DNA of 64,000 nt from Burkholderia ubonensis (lineage in GTDB: Bacteria > Pseudomonadota > Gammaproteobacteria > Burkholderiales > Burkholderiaceae). The number at the start of each line of letters is the position of its first letter. Positions within the stretch are counted from its first letter, which is position 1. The position numbers and the translations under genes were made by a program. Below are positions 7,258 to 15,900 of this stretch, piece by piece. The notes under the pieces are model-generated. The model was given only the letters and a program-made list of their open reading frames with translations, was not told where the DNA came from and ran no database searches. The DNA is taken from contig NZ_CADFEB010000006.1 in NCBI RefSeq assembly GCF_902833085.1, positions 496,001-560,000 on the forward strand. The letters run 5' to 3'.

Positions 7258-8775
7258 TCAGCGGCTCGACGGGAAGCTGAACACCGTCCCTTCGCGCACG
7301 CCGGCCGACGGCCAGCGCTGCGTGATCGTCTTGCGCTTCGTGTAGAACCGCACCGCGTCCGGACCGTACGCGTGCAGGTCGCCGAACAGCGAGCGCTTCC
7401 AGCCGCCGAACGAGTGATACGCGACCGGCACCGGCAGCGGCACGTTGATGCCGACCATGCCGATCTGGATGTTGTCGCTGAAGAAGCGCGCCGCTTCGCC
7501 GTCGCGCGTGAACAGGCAGGTGCCGTTGCCGTATTCGTGCGCGTCGATCAGCGCCATCGCGTCGTCGAGCGACTTCACGCGCACGACGCCCAGCACCGGC
7601 CCGAAGATCTCGTGCTGGTAGATCGGCATGCCGGGCTTCACGTCGTCGAACAGGCACGGGCCGAGGTAGTAGCCGCCGTCGTGGCCGTCGACCTTCACGC
7701 CGCGGCCGTCGACCACCAGCTTCGCGCCGGCTGCGACGCCGGCCTCGACGAAGCCCGTCACCTTCTCGAAGTGCTGCTGCGTGACGAGCGGGCCCATGTC
7801 GATGCCTGCGCCGGTGCCCGGGCCGACCTTCATCTTCGCGATCTCGGCCTTCAGGCCCTCGACCACCTTGTCGCCCGTTTCATCGCCGATCGCGACGACC
7901 AGCGGAATCGCCATGCAGCGCTCGCCGCACGAGCCGTACGCCGCGCCCATCAGCGCGTTGACCGCGTTGCCGATGTCCGCGTCCGGCATCACGACCGCGA
8001 AGTTCTTCGCGCCGCCAAGCGCCTGCACGCGCTTGCCGTGCGCGCAGCCGGTCGTGTAGATGGTTTCGGCGATCGGTGTCGAGCCGACGAAGCTCACGGC
8101 CTTCACGCGCGCGTCCGTCAGGATCGTGTCGACCGCTTCCTTGTCGCCGTTCACGACGTTCAGCACGCCCGGCGGCAGGCCGGCTTCGAGCGCCAGCTCG
8201 GCCATCCGCAGCGTCGACGACGGCGTGCGCTCCGACGGCTTCAGCACGAACGTGTTGCCGCACGCGACCGCCATCGGCCACATCCACAGCGGCACCATCA
8301 CCGGGAAGTTGAACGGCGTGATGCCCGCGACGACGCCGAGCGCCTGGAACTCGCTCCACGAATCGATCGCCGGGCCGACGTTCTTGCTGTGCTCGCCCTT
8401 CAGCAGCTCGGGCGCATAGCTCGCGTATTCCACGTTCTCGATCCCGCGCTGCAGCTCGCCCAGCGCGTCGGCGAGCACCTTGCCGTGCTCGGCCGTGATC
8501 AACGCGCACAACTCGTCCGCGTGTTCCTCGAGCAGCGTCTTGAAGCGGCTCATCACGCGCGCGCGCTTCAGCGGCGGCGTGTTGCGCCAGGCCGGGAACG
8601 CGGCTTGCGCGGACGCGATCGCCGCCTCGACGGTCAGCTTGTCGGCGAGCGCGACGCTCTTGTCCGATGCGCCCGTCGCCGGATCGAACACCGGCTGGAC
8701 GCGGCTGCCGCCGTCGACGCGCTTGCCGTCGATCAGGTGGCCGAGGGTGGAGGTGACGTTGCTATCGTGTTTCAT
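7258..8775 (-). CDS. mmsA: CoA-acylating methylmalonate-semialdehyde dehydrogenase
   Basis: 505 residues from the ATG at 8775 (MKHDSNVTSTLGHLIDGKRV). It is an NAD-dependent aldehyde dehydrogenase that converts methylmalonate semialdehyde or malonate semialdehyde to propionyl- or acetyl-CoA. The NAD-binding segment ITPFNFPVMVPLWMWPMAVACGN (about 152-174), the FVGSTPIAETIY loop (229-240) and the catalytic GSCGERCMA motif (Cys287 the likely nucleophile) are present. The last motif is characteristic of MmsA/IolA rather than generic aldehyde dehydrogenases. It lies 53 bp after an omega-aminotransferase gene whose product would supply the semialdehyde. This points to beta-alanine (and perhaps valine or uracil) breakdown. 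Confidence 0.93.
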   Translation of the reverse strand: MKHDSNVTSTLGHLIDGKRVDGGSRVQPVFDPATGASDKSVALADKLTVEAAIASAQAAFPAWRNTPPLKRARVMSRFKTLLEEHADELCALITAEHGKVLADALGELQRGIENVEYASYAPELLKGEHSKNVGPAIDSWSEFQALGVVAGITPFNFPVMVPLWMWPMAVACGNTFVLKPSERTPSSTLRMAELALEAGLPPGVLNVVNGDKEAVDTILTDARVKAVSFVGSTPIAETIYTTGCAHGKRVQALGGAKNFAVVMPDADIGNAVNALMGAAYGSCGERCMAIPLVVAIGDETGDKVVEGLKAEIAKMKVGPGTGAGIDMGPLVTQQHFEKVTGFVEAGVAAGAKLVVDGRGVKVDGHDGGYYLGPCLFDDVKPGMPIYQHEIFGPVLGVVRVKSLDDAMALIDAHEYGNGTCLFTRDGEAARFFSDNIQIGMVGINVPLPVPVAYHSFGGWKRSLFGDLHAYGPDAVRFYTKRKTITQRWPSAGVREGTVFSFPSSR

Positions 8776-8828
8776 CGTTCAGACTCGTTCGTGAATTCGG
8801 TCAGTCGTGGCGCGTGCCGCGGCGCGGC

Positions 8829-10187
8829 TCACGCCACTTCGTTCAGTGCGTCGGACAGCGCGTTGATCAGGTTGTCGATCTCGCGCTTCTCGGCGATGAA
8901 CGGCGGCGCGAGCTGGATCGTGTCGCCGCCGTAGCGCACGTAGAAGCCCTTTGCCCAGCAGCGCATCGCGATCTCGTACGGACGGCGCGCCGGCTCGCCG
9001 GGCAGCGCCGCGATCGTCAGGCCCGCGGCGAGCCCGTAGTTGCGGATGTCCGCGATATGGCGCTGGCCCTTCAGCCCGTGCACCGCCGCCTCGAAATGCG
9101 GCGCGAGCTCACGCACGCGGGCGACCGCGTCTTCCTTCACGAGCAGGTCGAGCGCCGCGACGCCTGCCGCGCACGCGACCGGGTGCGCCGAGTACGTGTA
9201 GCCGTGCGGGAACTCGAGCATGTACTCGGGGCCGCCCGCGGCCATGAACGTGTCGTAGATGTCCTTCTTCGCGATCACGGCGCCGAGCGGCTGTGCGCCG
9301 TTCGTCACCTGCTTCGCGATGTTCATGATGTCCGGCGTCACGCCGAACGCTTCCGCACCCGTCATTGCGCCGGCGCGGCCGAAGCCCGTGATGACTTCGT
9401 CGAAGATCAGCAGGATGTCGTGCGCGGTGCAGATGTCGCGCAGGCGCTGCAGGTAGCCCTTCGGCGGCACCACCACGCCCGCCGAGCCCGAGAACGGCTC
9501 GACGATCACCGCCGCGATGTTCGACGCGTCGTGCAGCGCGATCAGGTCGAGCAGGCGGTCGGCGAGATCCGCGCCGTGCTCCGGCATCCCGCGCGAGAAC
9601 TTGTTTTCCGGCAGCTGCGTGTGCGGCAGGAAGTCCGCGTCGATGCCCTGGCCGAACAGCTTGCGGTTCGGCCCGATGCCGCCGACCGAGATCCCCCCGA
9701 AGTTCACGCCGTGATAGCCCTTCTCGCGGCCGATCAGGCGCGTCTTCGTGCCCTTGCCCTTCGCACGCCAGTACGCGCGGGCCAGCTTCAGCGACGTGTC
9801 GGCCGCTTCCGAGCCCGAGCCCGTGAAGAACACGTAGTCGAGGCCCGCCGGCGTCAGGTCCTTGATCCGGTTCGCCAGCTCGAACGATTTCGGATGGCCG
9901 AACTGGAACGCCGGCGCGTAATCGAGCTGCGCGACCTGGCGGCTCACCGCCTCGGTGATCTCGGTGCGGCCGTGGCCCAGGCCCGTGCACCAGAGGCCCG
10001 ACAGGCCGTCGAAAATCTTGCGGCCTTCGGCGTCCGTGTAATACGCGCCCTTGCCCGACACGATCATGCGCGGGTCGGACTTGAACTGGCGATTGGCCGT
10101 GAACGGCATCCAGTGTGCGTCGAGCCACGCGGCATCGGTGCGCAGCGACGTGTCTTCCGGTTGCGTGGCGGTAATGGCGTCGGTCAT
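8829..10187 (-). CDS. Omega-amino acid (beta-alanine)-pyruvate aminotransferase, class III
   Basis: 452 residues from the ATG at 10187 (MTDAITATQPEDTS). A TTG start at 10247 is possible, but the extra 20 residues do not look conserved in type. It is a PLP-dependent class III aminotransferase. The GSGSEAADTSLKLA phosphate loop (123-136), FDEVITGFGR with Asp263, and Lys292 in NIAKQVTNGAQPLGA are visible. WMPFTANRQFKSDPR and RYGGDTIQLAPPF fit beta-alanine:pyruvate transaminases. Paired with mmsA, it would turn beta-alanine into malonate semialdehyde and then acetyl-CoA. A divergent LysR gene starts 104 bp away and is the likely regulator. Confidence 0.9.
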   Translation of the reverse strand: MTDAITATQPEDTSLRTDAAWLDAHWMPFTANRQFKSDPRMIVSGKGAYYTDAEGRKIFDGLSGLWCTGLGHGRTEITEAVSRQVAQLDYAPAFQFGHPKSFELANRIKDLTPAGLDYVFFTGSGSEAADTSLKLARAYWRAKGKGTKTRLIGREKGYHGVNFGGISVGGIGPNRKLFGQGIDADFLPHTQLPENKFSRGMPEHGADLADRLLDLIALHDASNIAAVIVEPFSGSAGVVVPPKGYLQRLRDICTAHDILLIFDEVITGFGRAGAMTGAEAFGVTPDIMNIAKQVTNGAQPLGAVIAKKDIYDTFMAAGGPEYMLEFPHGYTYSAHPVACAAGVAALDLLVKEDAVARVRELAPHFEAAVHGLKGQRHIADIRNYGLAAGLTIAALPGEPARRPYEIAMRCWAKGFYVRYGGDTIQLAPPFIAEKREIDNLINALSDALNEVA

Positions 10188-10291
10188 GTCGGTCGGCGCG
10201 GCGCGCCCCTCCTTCTTGGTAGATGTTGCGCATTGTCGGGACGCCAATTAGTCTTTTGAATATCGCAATATCAATGTTCACTTGCGCAACT

Positions 10292-11233
10292 ATGCAAGCA
10301 AAGAAACCGAAGAGCCGCGCGTTGCTCGGGCAGCTCAGCGACATGGACCTGCGCCTCTTGCGGGTCTTCAAGGGCGTCGTGCAGTGCGGCGGGATGGCCG
10401 CCGCCGAGCTGGAGCTGAACATCGGCATCTCGACGATCAGCCGCCACGTGAAGGATCTCGAGACCCGCCTCGGCCTCGTGCTGTGCCGGCGCGGCCGCGC
10501 CGGCTTCACGCTGACGCCGGAGGGGCAGACCGTGTATGAGGAGACGCTGCGCCTGCTGGCGTCGATGGAGGCGTTTCGCAGCCGGATCGACGGGATTCAC
10601 GACCGGATGGGCGGCGAGCTGCATATCGCGGTGTTCGACAAGACGGCGACCAACCCGAACGCGCGCCTCGGCGACGCGATCCGGCAGTTCGCCGACGAGG
10701 CGCCGGATGTCGCGCTGAACCTGCACGTCGCGTCGATCAACGAGGTCGAGCGCGGGATCATCGACGGCAGCTACCAGGTCGGGATCATTCCGGCGCACCG
10801 CAGTTCCGGCAGCCTCGTCTATTCGGAGCTGTTCGACGAGCGGATGCTGCTCTACTGCGGCCGCCAGCATCCGCTGTTCGATGCGCCGCACGGGAAGCTG
10901 ACGTGGACGACGATCCGCCATCATGCGTTCGCGGGGCTGGGGTTCCATTCGCCGAACATGGAGCTGAGTCATCGCGCGAAGCTCACGCGCAGCGCGACCG
11001 CGTCGGACCAGGAGTCGATTGCTACGCTGATCCTGTCAGGGCGATATCTCGGGTTTTTGCCGGATCATTATGCGGAGAGCTTCGAGAACAAGGGGCTGAT
11101 GCAGGCGATCGCGCCGCATCGGTTTTATTACACGTGCCGGTTCGTGAGCCTGCTCAGGCGCTCGCCGCGGCCTTCTCGGGCGGCGTTGTTGTTTCAGAAT
11201 TGTCTCGAGGCGGCGCATGCGCGGGGCGTCTGA
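10292..11233 (+). CDS. LysR family regulator, divergent from the aminotransferase-mmsA operon
   Basis: 313 residues from the ATG at 10292 (MQAKKPKSRALLGQLSDMDLRLL). An earlier ATG at 10274 is possible. The HTH is at about residues 16-75 (FKGVVQCGGMAAAELELNIGISTISRHVKDLETRLG), followed by the effector domain. The divergent layout over a 104-bp gap, which contains two TTGCGCA-type half sites (near 10224 and 10282), is the classic arrangement for a LysR activator of the neighbouring catabolic genes. The inducer may be beta-alanine or a related amine; this is inference from context. Confidence 0.88.
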   Translation: MQAKKPKSRALLGQLSDMDLRLLRVFKGVVQCGGMAAAELELNIGISTISRHVKDLETRLGLVLCRRGRAGFTLTPEGQTVYEETLRLLASMEAFRSRIDGIHDRMGGELHIAVFDKTATNPNARLGDAIRQFADEAPDVALNLHVASINEVERGIIDGSYQVGIIPAHRSSGSLVYSELFDERMLLYCGRQHPLFDAPHGKLTWTTIRHHAFAGLGFHSPNMELSHRAKLTRSATASDQESIATLILSGRYLGFLPDHYAESFENKGLMQAIAPHRFYYTCRFVSLLRRSPRPSRAALLFQNCLEAAHARGV

Positions 11234-11295
11234 CGGCTGGTGGCGGGTACGCGTTTCCGACCGGCAGGCAAATCGGCGCCAAGCGGCGCCCGTGC

Positions 11296-11559
11296 TTATT
11301 CAATAGTTGCGTCGGTTCCGCATGCGATCAACTGGCAACCGCACGCGCACCGATGACCGTGCAGGGCGACAGGAACGCCGTTGTCGAGAATCATGTCCGA
11401 TCCTTCAATGATCGGGTTCACGCCGTGCCCTTCGATCGGACACGACACCAGATCGCCGCGACGGGCAGCTTTGCGCCCCATCACGTCCATCGTATCGGAG
11501 CCCGTGATGATGGAGCCGCCGTGGGTGGTTGGGTCGCCGAGGCATGCAATTGAGGTCAT
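11296..11559 (-). CDS. PAAR domain protein (type VI secretion spike tip)
   Basis: 87 residues from the ATG at 11559 (MTSIACLGDPTTHGGSIITG). The frame is open upstream, but the PAAR domain begins at this Met. The family motifs GDPTTHGG, GRKAARRGDLVSCPIEGHGVNPIIEGS and the final His/Cys-rich stretch (HGHRCACGCQLIACG), which binds zinc at the tip of the spike, are present. It lies at the end of the vgrG-rhs cluster on the same strand, about 80 bp after the preceding gene. It would cap the VgrG trimer and could carry the Rhs protein, which lacks an obvious PAAR domain of its own. Confidence 0.88.
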   Translation of the reverse strand: MTSIACLGDPTTHGGSIITGSDTMDVMGRKAARRGDLVSCPIEGHGVNPIIEGSDMILDNGVPVALHGHRCACGCQLIACGTDATIE

Positions 11560-11640
11560 GGGTTTTCCGGGAAAATTCACTTCTGTATTTATTCGAGCGA
11601 GATTTGTCAACGCATTCGTCTGAGGCTACTTCAAATGCTC

Positions 11641-12225
11641 TCATTCCTGCTCTACAGCACAATACACGGACGTACGAAGATCAGAACTGCTTTTTGACGC
11701 GCTGAGGAATACCCTGAACGTTCCGATTTTCTCGTCCAAGCCTTGGTCGACATAGCCAGGGTTGTACTTGACCGAGCGCACATACGCAATCGAATCCCCT
11801 TGCGACGCATCATTGAATCGACTCACGAAAGGCCCCGCACGCTCGTATCCCGTCAGCGCCCGATCAAGTTTTGCCTTGACGTCTTCAATATTTCCCTTGA
11901 CGTCAATCGCCAAGCTGGATCCAGCTGGATAAGCGTTTTTCAGCAACACGACCGACTCCACCGAGAAGCCCCACAGCGTCACCCCCGGCTTCACACCAAA
12001 TATCACCTCTGCGCCGTCTGCGATAGCCTTCCCGGCCCCGACCACCTTGCGAAGCTGTTGCAGCTTCGAAAGATCCGAGCTGCCATCAGGCTTATAGAAC
12101 TTATTCGGCATACTCGCAGTACACAGTGCCTTATCAGCCAACCAACTCAGCTCTTCCGATTGCGCAACATTAAATACAAATAGCACGGCCAGACCAGCAA
12201 TCAACGAAGCCTTTCTTAGTTTCAC
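11641..12225 (-). CDS. Predicted secreted protein of unknown function in the type VI cluster
   Basis: 194 residues from a GTG at 12225, with GGGA just upstream. This start gives a good signal peptide (basic KLRK, then ASLIAGLAVLFVFNVAQS). An ATG at 12273 in frame would add 16 hydrophobic residues and is the alternative. The mature part has two cysteines (ALCTAS and SVYCAVEQE at the end), a GKAIADGAEVIFGVKPG segment and no recognisable domain. Codon use is more AT-rich than the housekeeping neighbours. Its position between the Rhs-immunity pair and PAAR makes a periplasmic immunity or accessory role possible, but nothing in the sequence proves it. Confidence 0.6.
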   Translation of the reverse strand: MKLRKASLIAGLAVLFVFNVAQSEELSWLADKALCTASMPNKFYKPDGSSDLSKLQQLRKVVGAGKAIADGAEVIFGVKPGVTLWGFSVESVVLLKNAYPAGSSLAIDVKGNIEDVKAKLDRALTGYERAGPFVSRFNDASQGDSIAYVRSVKYNPGYVDQGLDEKIGTFRVFLSASKSSSDLRTSVYCAVEQE

Positions 12226-12627
12226 AAAAATCCCGCAAACAAAATAATCAATCAACAGCCAACTCAACCGCATCCTTTCCAACAAAGACACGTCCGCACT
12301 CAGCACAACAAATGCCGCATCCAAGCCCCCCCCATCCTTGCCCGATTCGCAAAATTTTCTCAACAACATTCACACCCACACTCACAAATTGTCTGGCGCG
12401 GAGAATAAGATTTATTTTGACCAAACGGGCCGACCAAATTTTCCATTTTCGCCACATTCATTTACACATCGCCCCAAGATTTTCGGATACGACCCAACTA
12501 ACCTATGACCTTAATCTCGGCGACCATGTCTACCTCTCCTTCAATCACATCTCTTGCCAGATCGCCATCACACCGGATTCATGCCTACCCCGATAACAGG
12601 AAAGGCCGCAACTATGACCCTTGACGC
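12226..12627. other. AT-rich gap of about 400 bp inside the type VI cluster
   Basis: No gene could be supported here. On the minus strand an AAGGAGAGG ribosome-site-like sequence precedes an ATG near 12526 that opens only nine codons before a stop. Further on there is an 8-base G run (12326-12333). Base composition is unlike the core genome. The stretch may hold the worn remains of a gene. Confidence 0.4.
12326..12333. repeat. Homopolymer C8 (G8 on the minus strand)
   Basis: Eight consecutive C residues on the plus strand lie about 100 bp upstream of the GTG start of the secreted-protein gene. Runs of this length are rare in this window and can slip in replication. No complete reading frame crosses it that could be shown to be switched. 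Confidence 0.6.
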
Positions 12628-12930
12628 TTAACATCTCATTCGAAAACTCACATCGCCTCCCATGATCTGCAAGTCTTCAATTTCAAGTCGGCTCTCTTGC
12701 GGAAGTGGGCCAACTAAATAAAAGCCAAGTTCAGTGATTTCGTGCTCTAGCCTATCTATCTCTACAAGAAGCTGATTGTTTGCGGCTTGCTCAAATTCCA
12801 TGAAGAGTTGTTCATACGAGCGAAAATTTGAGCCAGGGGCAAAGTTGCCGAGCATGAGCCCCCCCTCTGAAGAAGTCACCGTGACCTCGCCAGCCAAATT
12901 TCCACTGTAATCATTTAAATGGAACTTCAT
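12628..12930 (-). CDS. Putative immunity protein for the Rhs toxin
   Basis: 100 residues from the ATG at 12930 (MKFHLNDYSGNLAGEVTV). The start overlaps the TGA stop of the rhs gene, the usual toxin-immunity coupling. It is a small, acidic, cytoplasmic-looking protein with no signal peptide, rich in Glu (FMEFEQAANNQLLVEIDRLEHEITELGF). No known immunity family is recognised. Base composition is lower in GC than rhs, as expected for a module exchanged together with the toxin tip. The assignment rests on position, size and overlap. Confidence 0.72.
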   Translation of the reverse strand: MKFHLNDYSGNLAGEVTVTSSEGGLMLGNFAPGSNFRSYEQLFMEFEQAANNQLLVEIDRLEHEITELGFYLVGPLPQESRLEIEDLQIMGGDVSFRMRC

Positions 12931-15900
12931 CATCGTGGGCATCCCGTGGTGTCCCCAAGTGCTTTGGACAATCGCTCGAGGTTTTCATCGCTGAAGCCGT
13001 CGGCACCACTAGGATGAATGATTCGAGCGTGATTTGGAAATTTATTAGTCGGATCGTCAATAACATCGAACCCCATCCCTCGGACGGCATCTGCCGTACC
13101 TGATGCGACAGTTTCAGTTGCCTTCAGCAAGCCCGTGGCCTTCGGAAAGGCATTCCTCATCTGTTGAGCTGCAACGCAGGGACAACAGCCATGCAAGACA
13201 GAGATTCCAGGAGGATTGAGCTTCCTTTCTGGCTCTTTCAAGCGGAGGTTATCGATCGAGTTACCGCCAATCCGATTGATCTTCGCGGGCCCAGGAAGAG
13301 GCTTGCCCGTCAACCCTAACGCATCGACCCAAGTTATAGGGTTAGGTGCGTACTCGAAGACGTTGATCCCACCAGCCAGCCCGATCGGGTCTTTCGATAT
13401 AAACCGCCCACAGCTCGGATCGTAGTACCGATGCCGGTTGTAATGCAGCCCCGTCTCGTCATCATGGTACTGGCCCTGGAACCGGATCGGGTTCCCCGCT
13501 TCATGGCGTTCCGGCTGAGGCTGCCAGACCGTTTTCTCCGCGCCCCACGCCCGGTACCGACCCAGCCAGACGACTTTTCCCGACTCGTCCAGCAGTTCCT
13601 GCGGCGTCCCCAGATGATCGTTCTGATAAAACAGCGTCGCGTGCCGCGTCTTCGCCGGCACCTGCACGAACCGGCCATCCGTCCCCGTCGCTATGAACGC
13701 CGCTTCCACCAGCGTCTCGTCCAGCCGCGCCAGCGGCACGAACGTGCCGGGTTCATGCAGATAGAGCGACGCTCCTTGCCACTGATGCCGCTCGCTTAGC
13801 ATATGCATCCGCTGCGCCACCGGCAGCGCGTACGGGTCGTCCGGATCCTCGCGCACGATCTGCACCGGGCGGAAGGTCAACGGCTCCCGTTCGCCCGGCT
13901 GCCGCGGCGGCAGGTGGAAGCGCTCCTCCATCAGCAGCACGTCGCCGTCCCACGTGAACACCGTCCGGTCGATGCTGCCGTCCGGCCGGCCCGCCTCCTT
14001 CAGCGTGCGCCGTCCGAACGCGTCGTATTCGAAGCGCACCTGCAAGACCGGCCGCACCGTGCCCGGGATGAACGCGGTGCCGTCCTGCGTCCGCTCGAGC
14101 CGGTCGATCTCGTTCGCCGCCGGCGGTTTCGCGTAGCGATCGGCCCGCTTCAGCCGGTTCGCCGCATCGTATGCGTACAGCCACGTCACGCCGCCCGGCT
14201 CGGTTTTGCGGATCAGGTTGCCGTGCGCGTCATGGTCGTAGCGCGTGCGGTTCAGCGCCTTCAGCACGTTGCCCACGCACTTCGGCAACGCGCGTTCCCA
14301 CTCAATCAGCCTCCAGTATTCCGCCGCCTCCTGTTGGCGTCGCTCGAAGTGGGCCCGCGGTTCTTCCTGGCCCGGATGCGCGTGCCGCCATTCCGCATCT
14401 CGCGCGGCAGCCCGGCCATGCCGCGCCGTCATCTCGTCCAGCGTTTCCTCGGTCGGGCGCGGCGGAAGCTGCTCCGGATCAATCGGATTACCGGCCGGAT
14501 CGAACGCAAAGACTTCCTTCAGGTCCGGCGTCACCGCCTTCAGCAACCGTCCGACCGGGTCGTACGTATAGTCCGTCGCCCCCCGCGTGCGATCCTCGAT
14601 GCGCGTCAGCTGGCCCGCCGCGTCGTACCGGTACTGCCGCGCGGCAATCCAGTCCGTCGGCAGCGCGTGCGCATCGCGGCGCACGATCATCCGCTGCAGC
14701 CGCCCGGACGGGTCGTATTCGCGCCGCTGCTCGAAGCTGCGGTGACGGCGGGTGATCTCGCGATGCAGCTTGTCGCGCTCGAAATCGACCAGCGGCTGGC
14801 CGTCCAGCAGCACCCCATGTACATGGCCCGAGCCGTAGCGCAGCCAGTCAATCGTGCGCGTATTCGGCAACTGCGTGCGGATCCGGTTGCCGAGCGCATC
14901 GTATTCGTGCCGCGTCACCGCCGTGTAGGCGACGCCCGTGTCCGGGCTGTGGGTCTGCTCCTCGGCGATCAGGTTGTCGGCATCGTCGTAATGGAGCCGG
15001 ACCTTGCTGCCATGGCCCTGCGCGGTCGTCAGCCGGCCTCGCGCGTCGTAATAGAAGTGCTCGGAGAACCCGCCTCGGCCATCCGGTCCTTCGATCTCGC
15101 GTCGCGTGAGCCGCCCGAGCGGGTCGCGCGTGTAGGTCGTGTTGACGTCGCCTTCCTGCGAACCGGCCAGCCGCCCCGCCTCGTCCCACCGGTAGCGGGT
15201 CGTGCTGCCGTCGAAATCCGTCTGTTCGATCAGCTGCCCCAGCGGGTCGTAGCGGAACCGGGTCTGCTCCTGGTTCTCGTTGGTCAGCGCGGTCAGCCGC
15301 CACTGCCGGTCGTACGCATACGTCAGTTGTCGGCCCGCCGCATCCTTGCGCCAGGTCGGCTGCCGGCGGGCGTTGAACGCGTATTCCGTCACCTGACCCG
15401 CGCCGTCCCGGTAGGTGCGCAGGTTGCCTTCGCCGTCCCACGTGAAGTGCGCCTCGACGCCGTCCGGATGCGTGACGCCGATGACTTGCCCCCGCGCGTC
15501 GCAGCGGTAGCGCGTCGCGTGGCCCTCGGCATCGGTGACGCGCGACAGGTGGCCGCGCTCGTCATAGCCGTAGCGCGTCGCGTGGCCGGAACAGTCGATC
15601 GACTCGACGAGCCGCCCCGCGTTGTCGTGGCGGAAGCGCTTCACGCCGCCTTTCGGGTCGGTCAGCGACAGCAGGCGGCCGTTGCCGTCCCATGCGTAGC
15701 GCGTGGTCCGGCCCGTAGCGTCCGTCGCCGTGACCGGCCGGCCGAGCGAGTCGTAGTCGGTCTGCGTGGCACGGCCATCCGGCGCGGTGACCTGGATCGG
15801 CAAGCCGTCCGCGTTGTATTCGGTGCGCGTCGTGTTGCCGAGCGCGTCCGTCTCGGCGGTGAGGCGCCTCTGCGCGTCGTAGTCGAAGCGCTGCGTGTGG

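Noticed and set aside
12312-12596. Plus-strand frame of 94 codons in the type VI gap
   Set aside because: No ribosome site and no recognisable protein; the Pro/His-rich start is low complexity. Kept only as part of the gap description.
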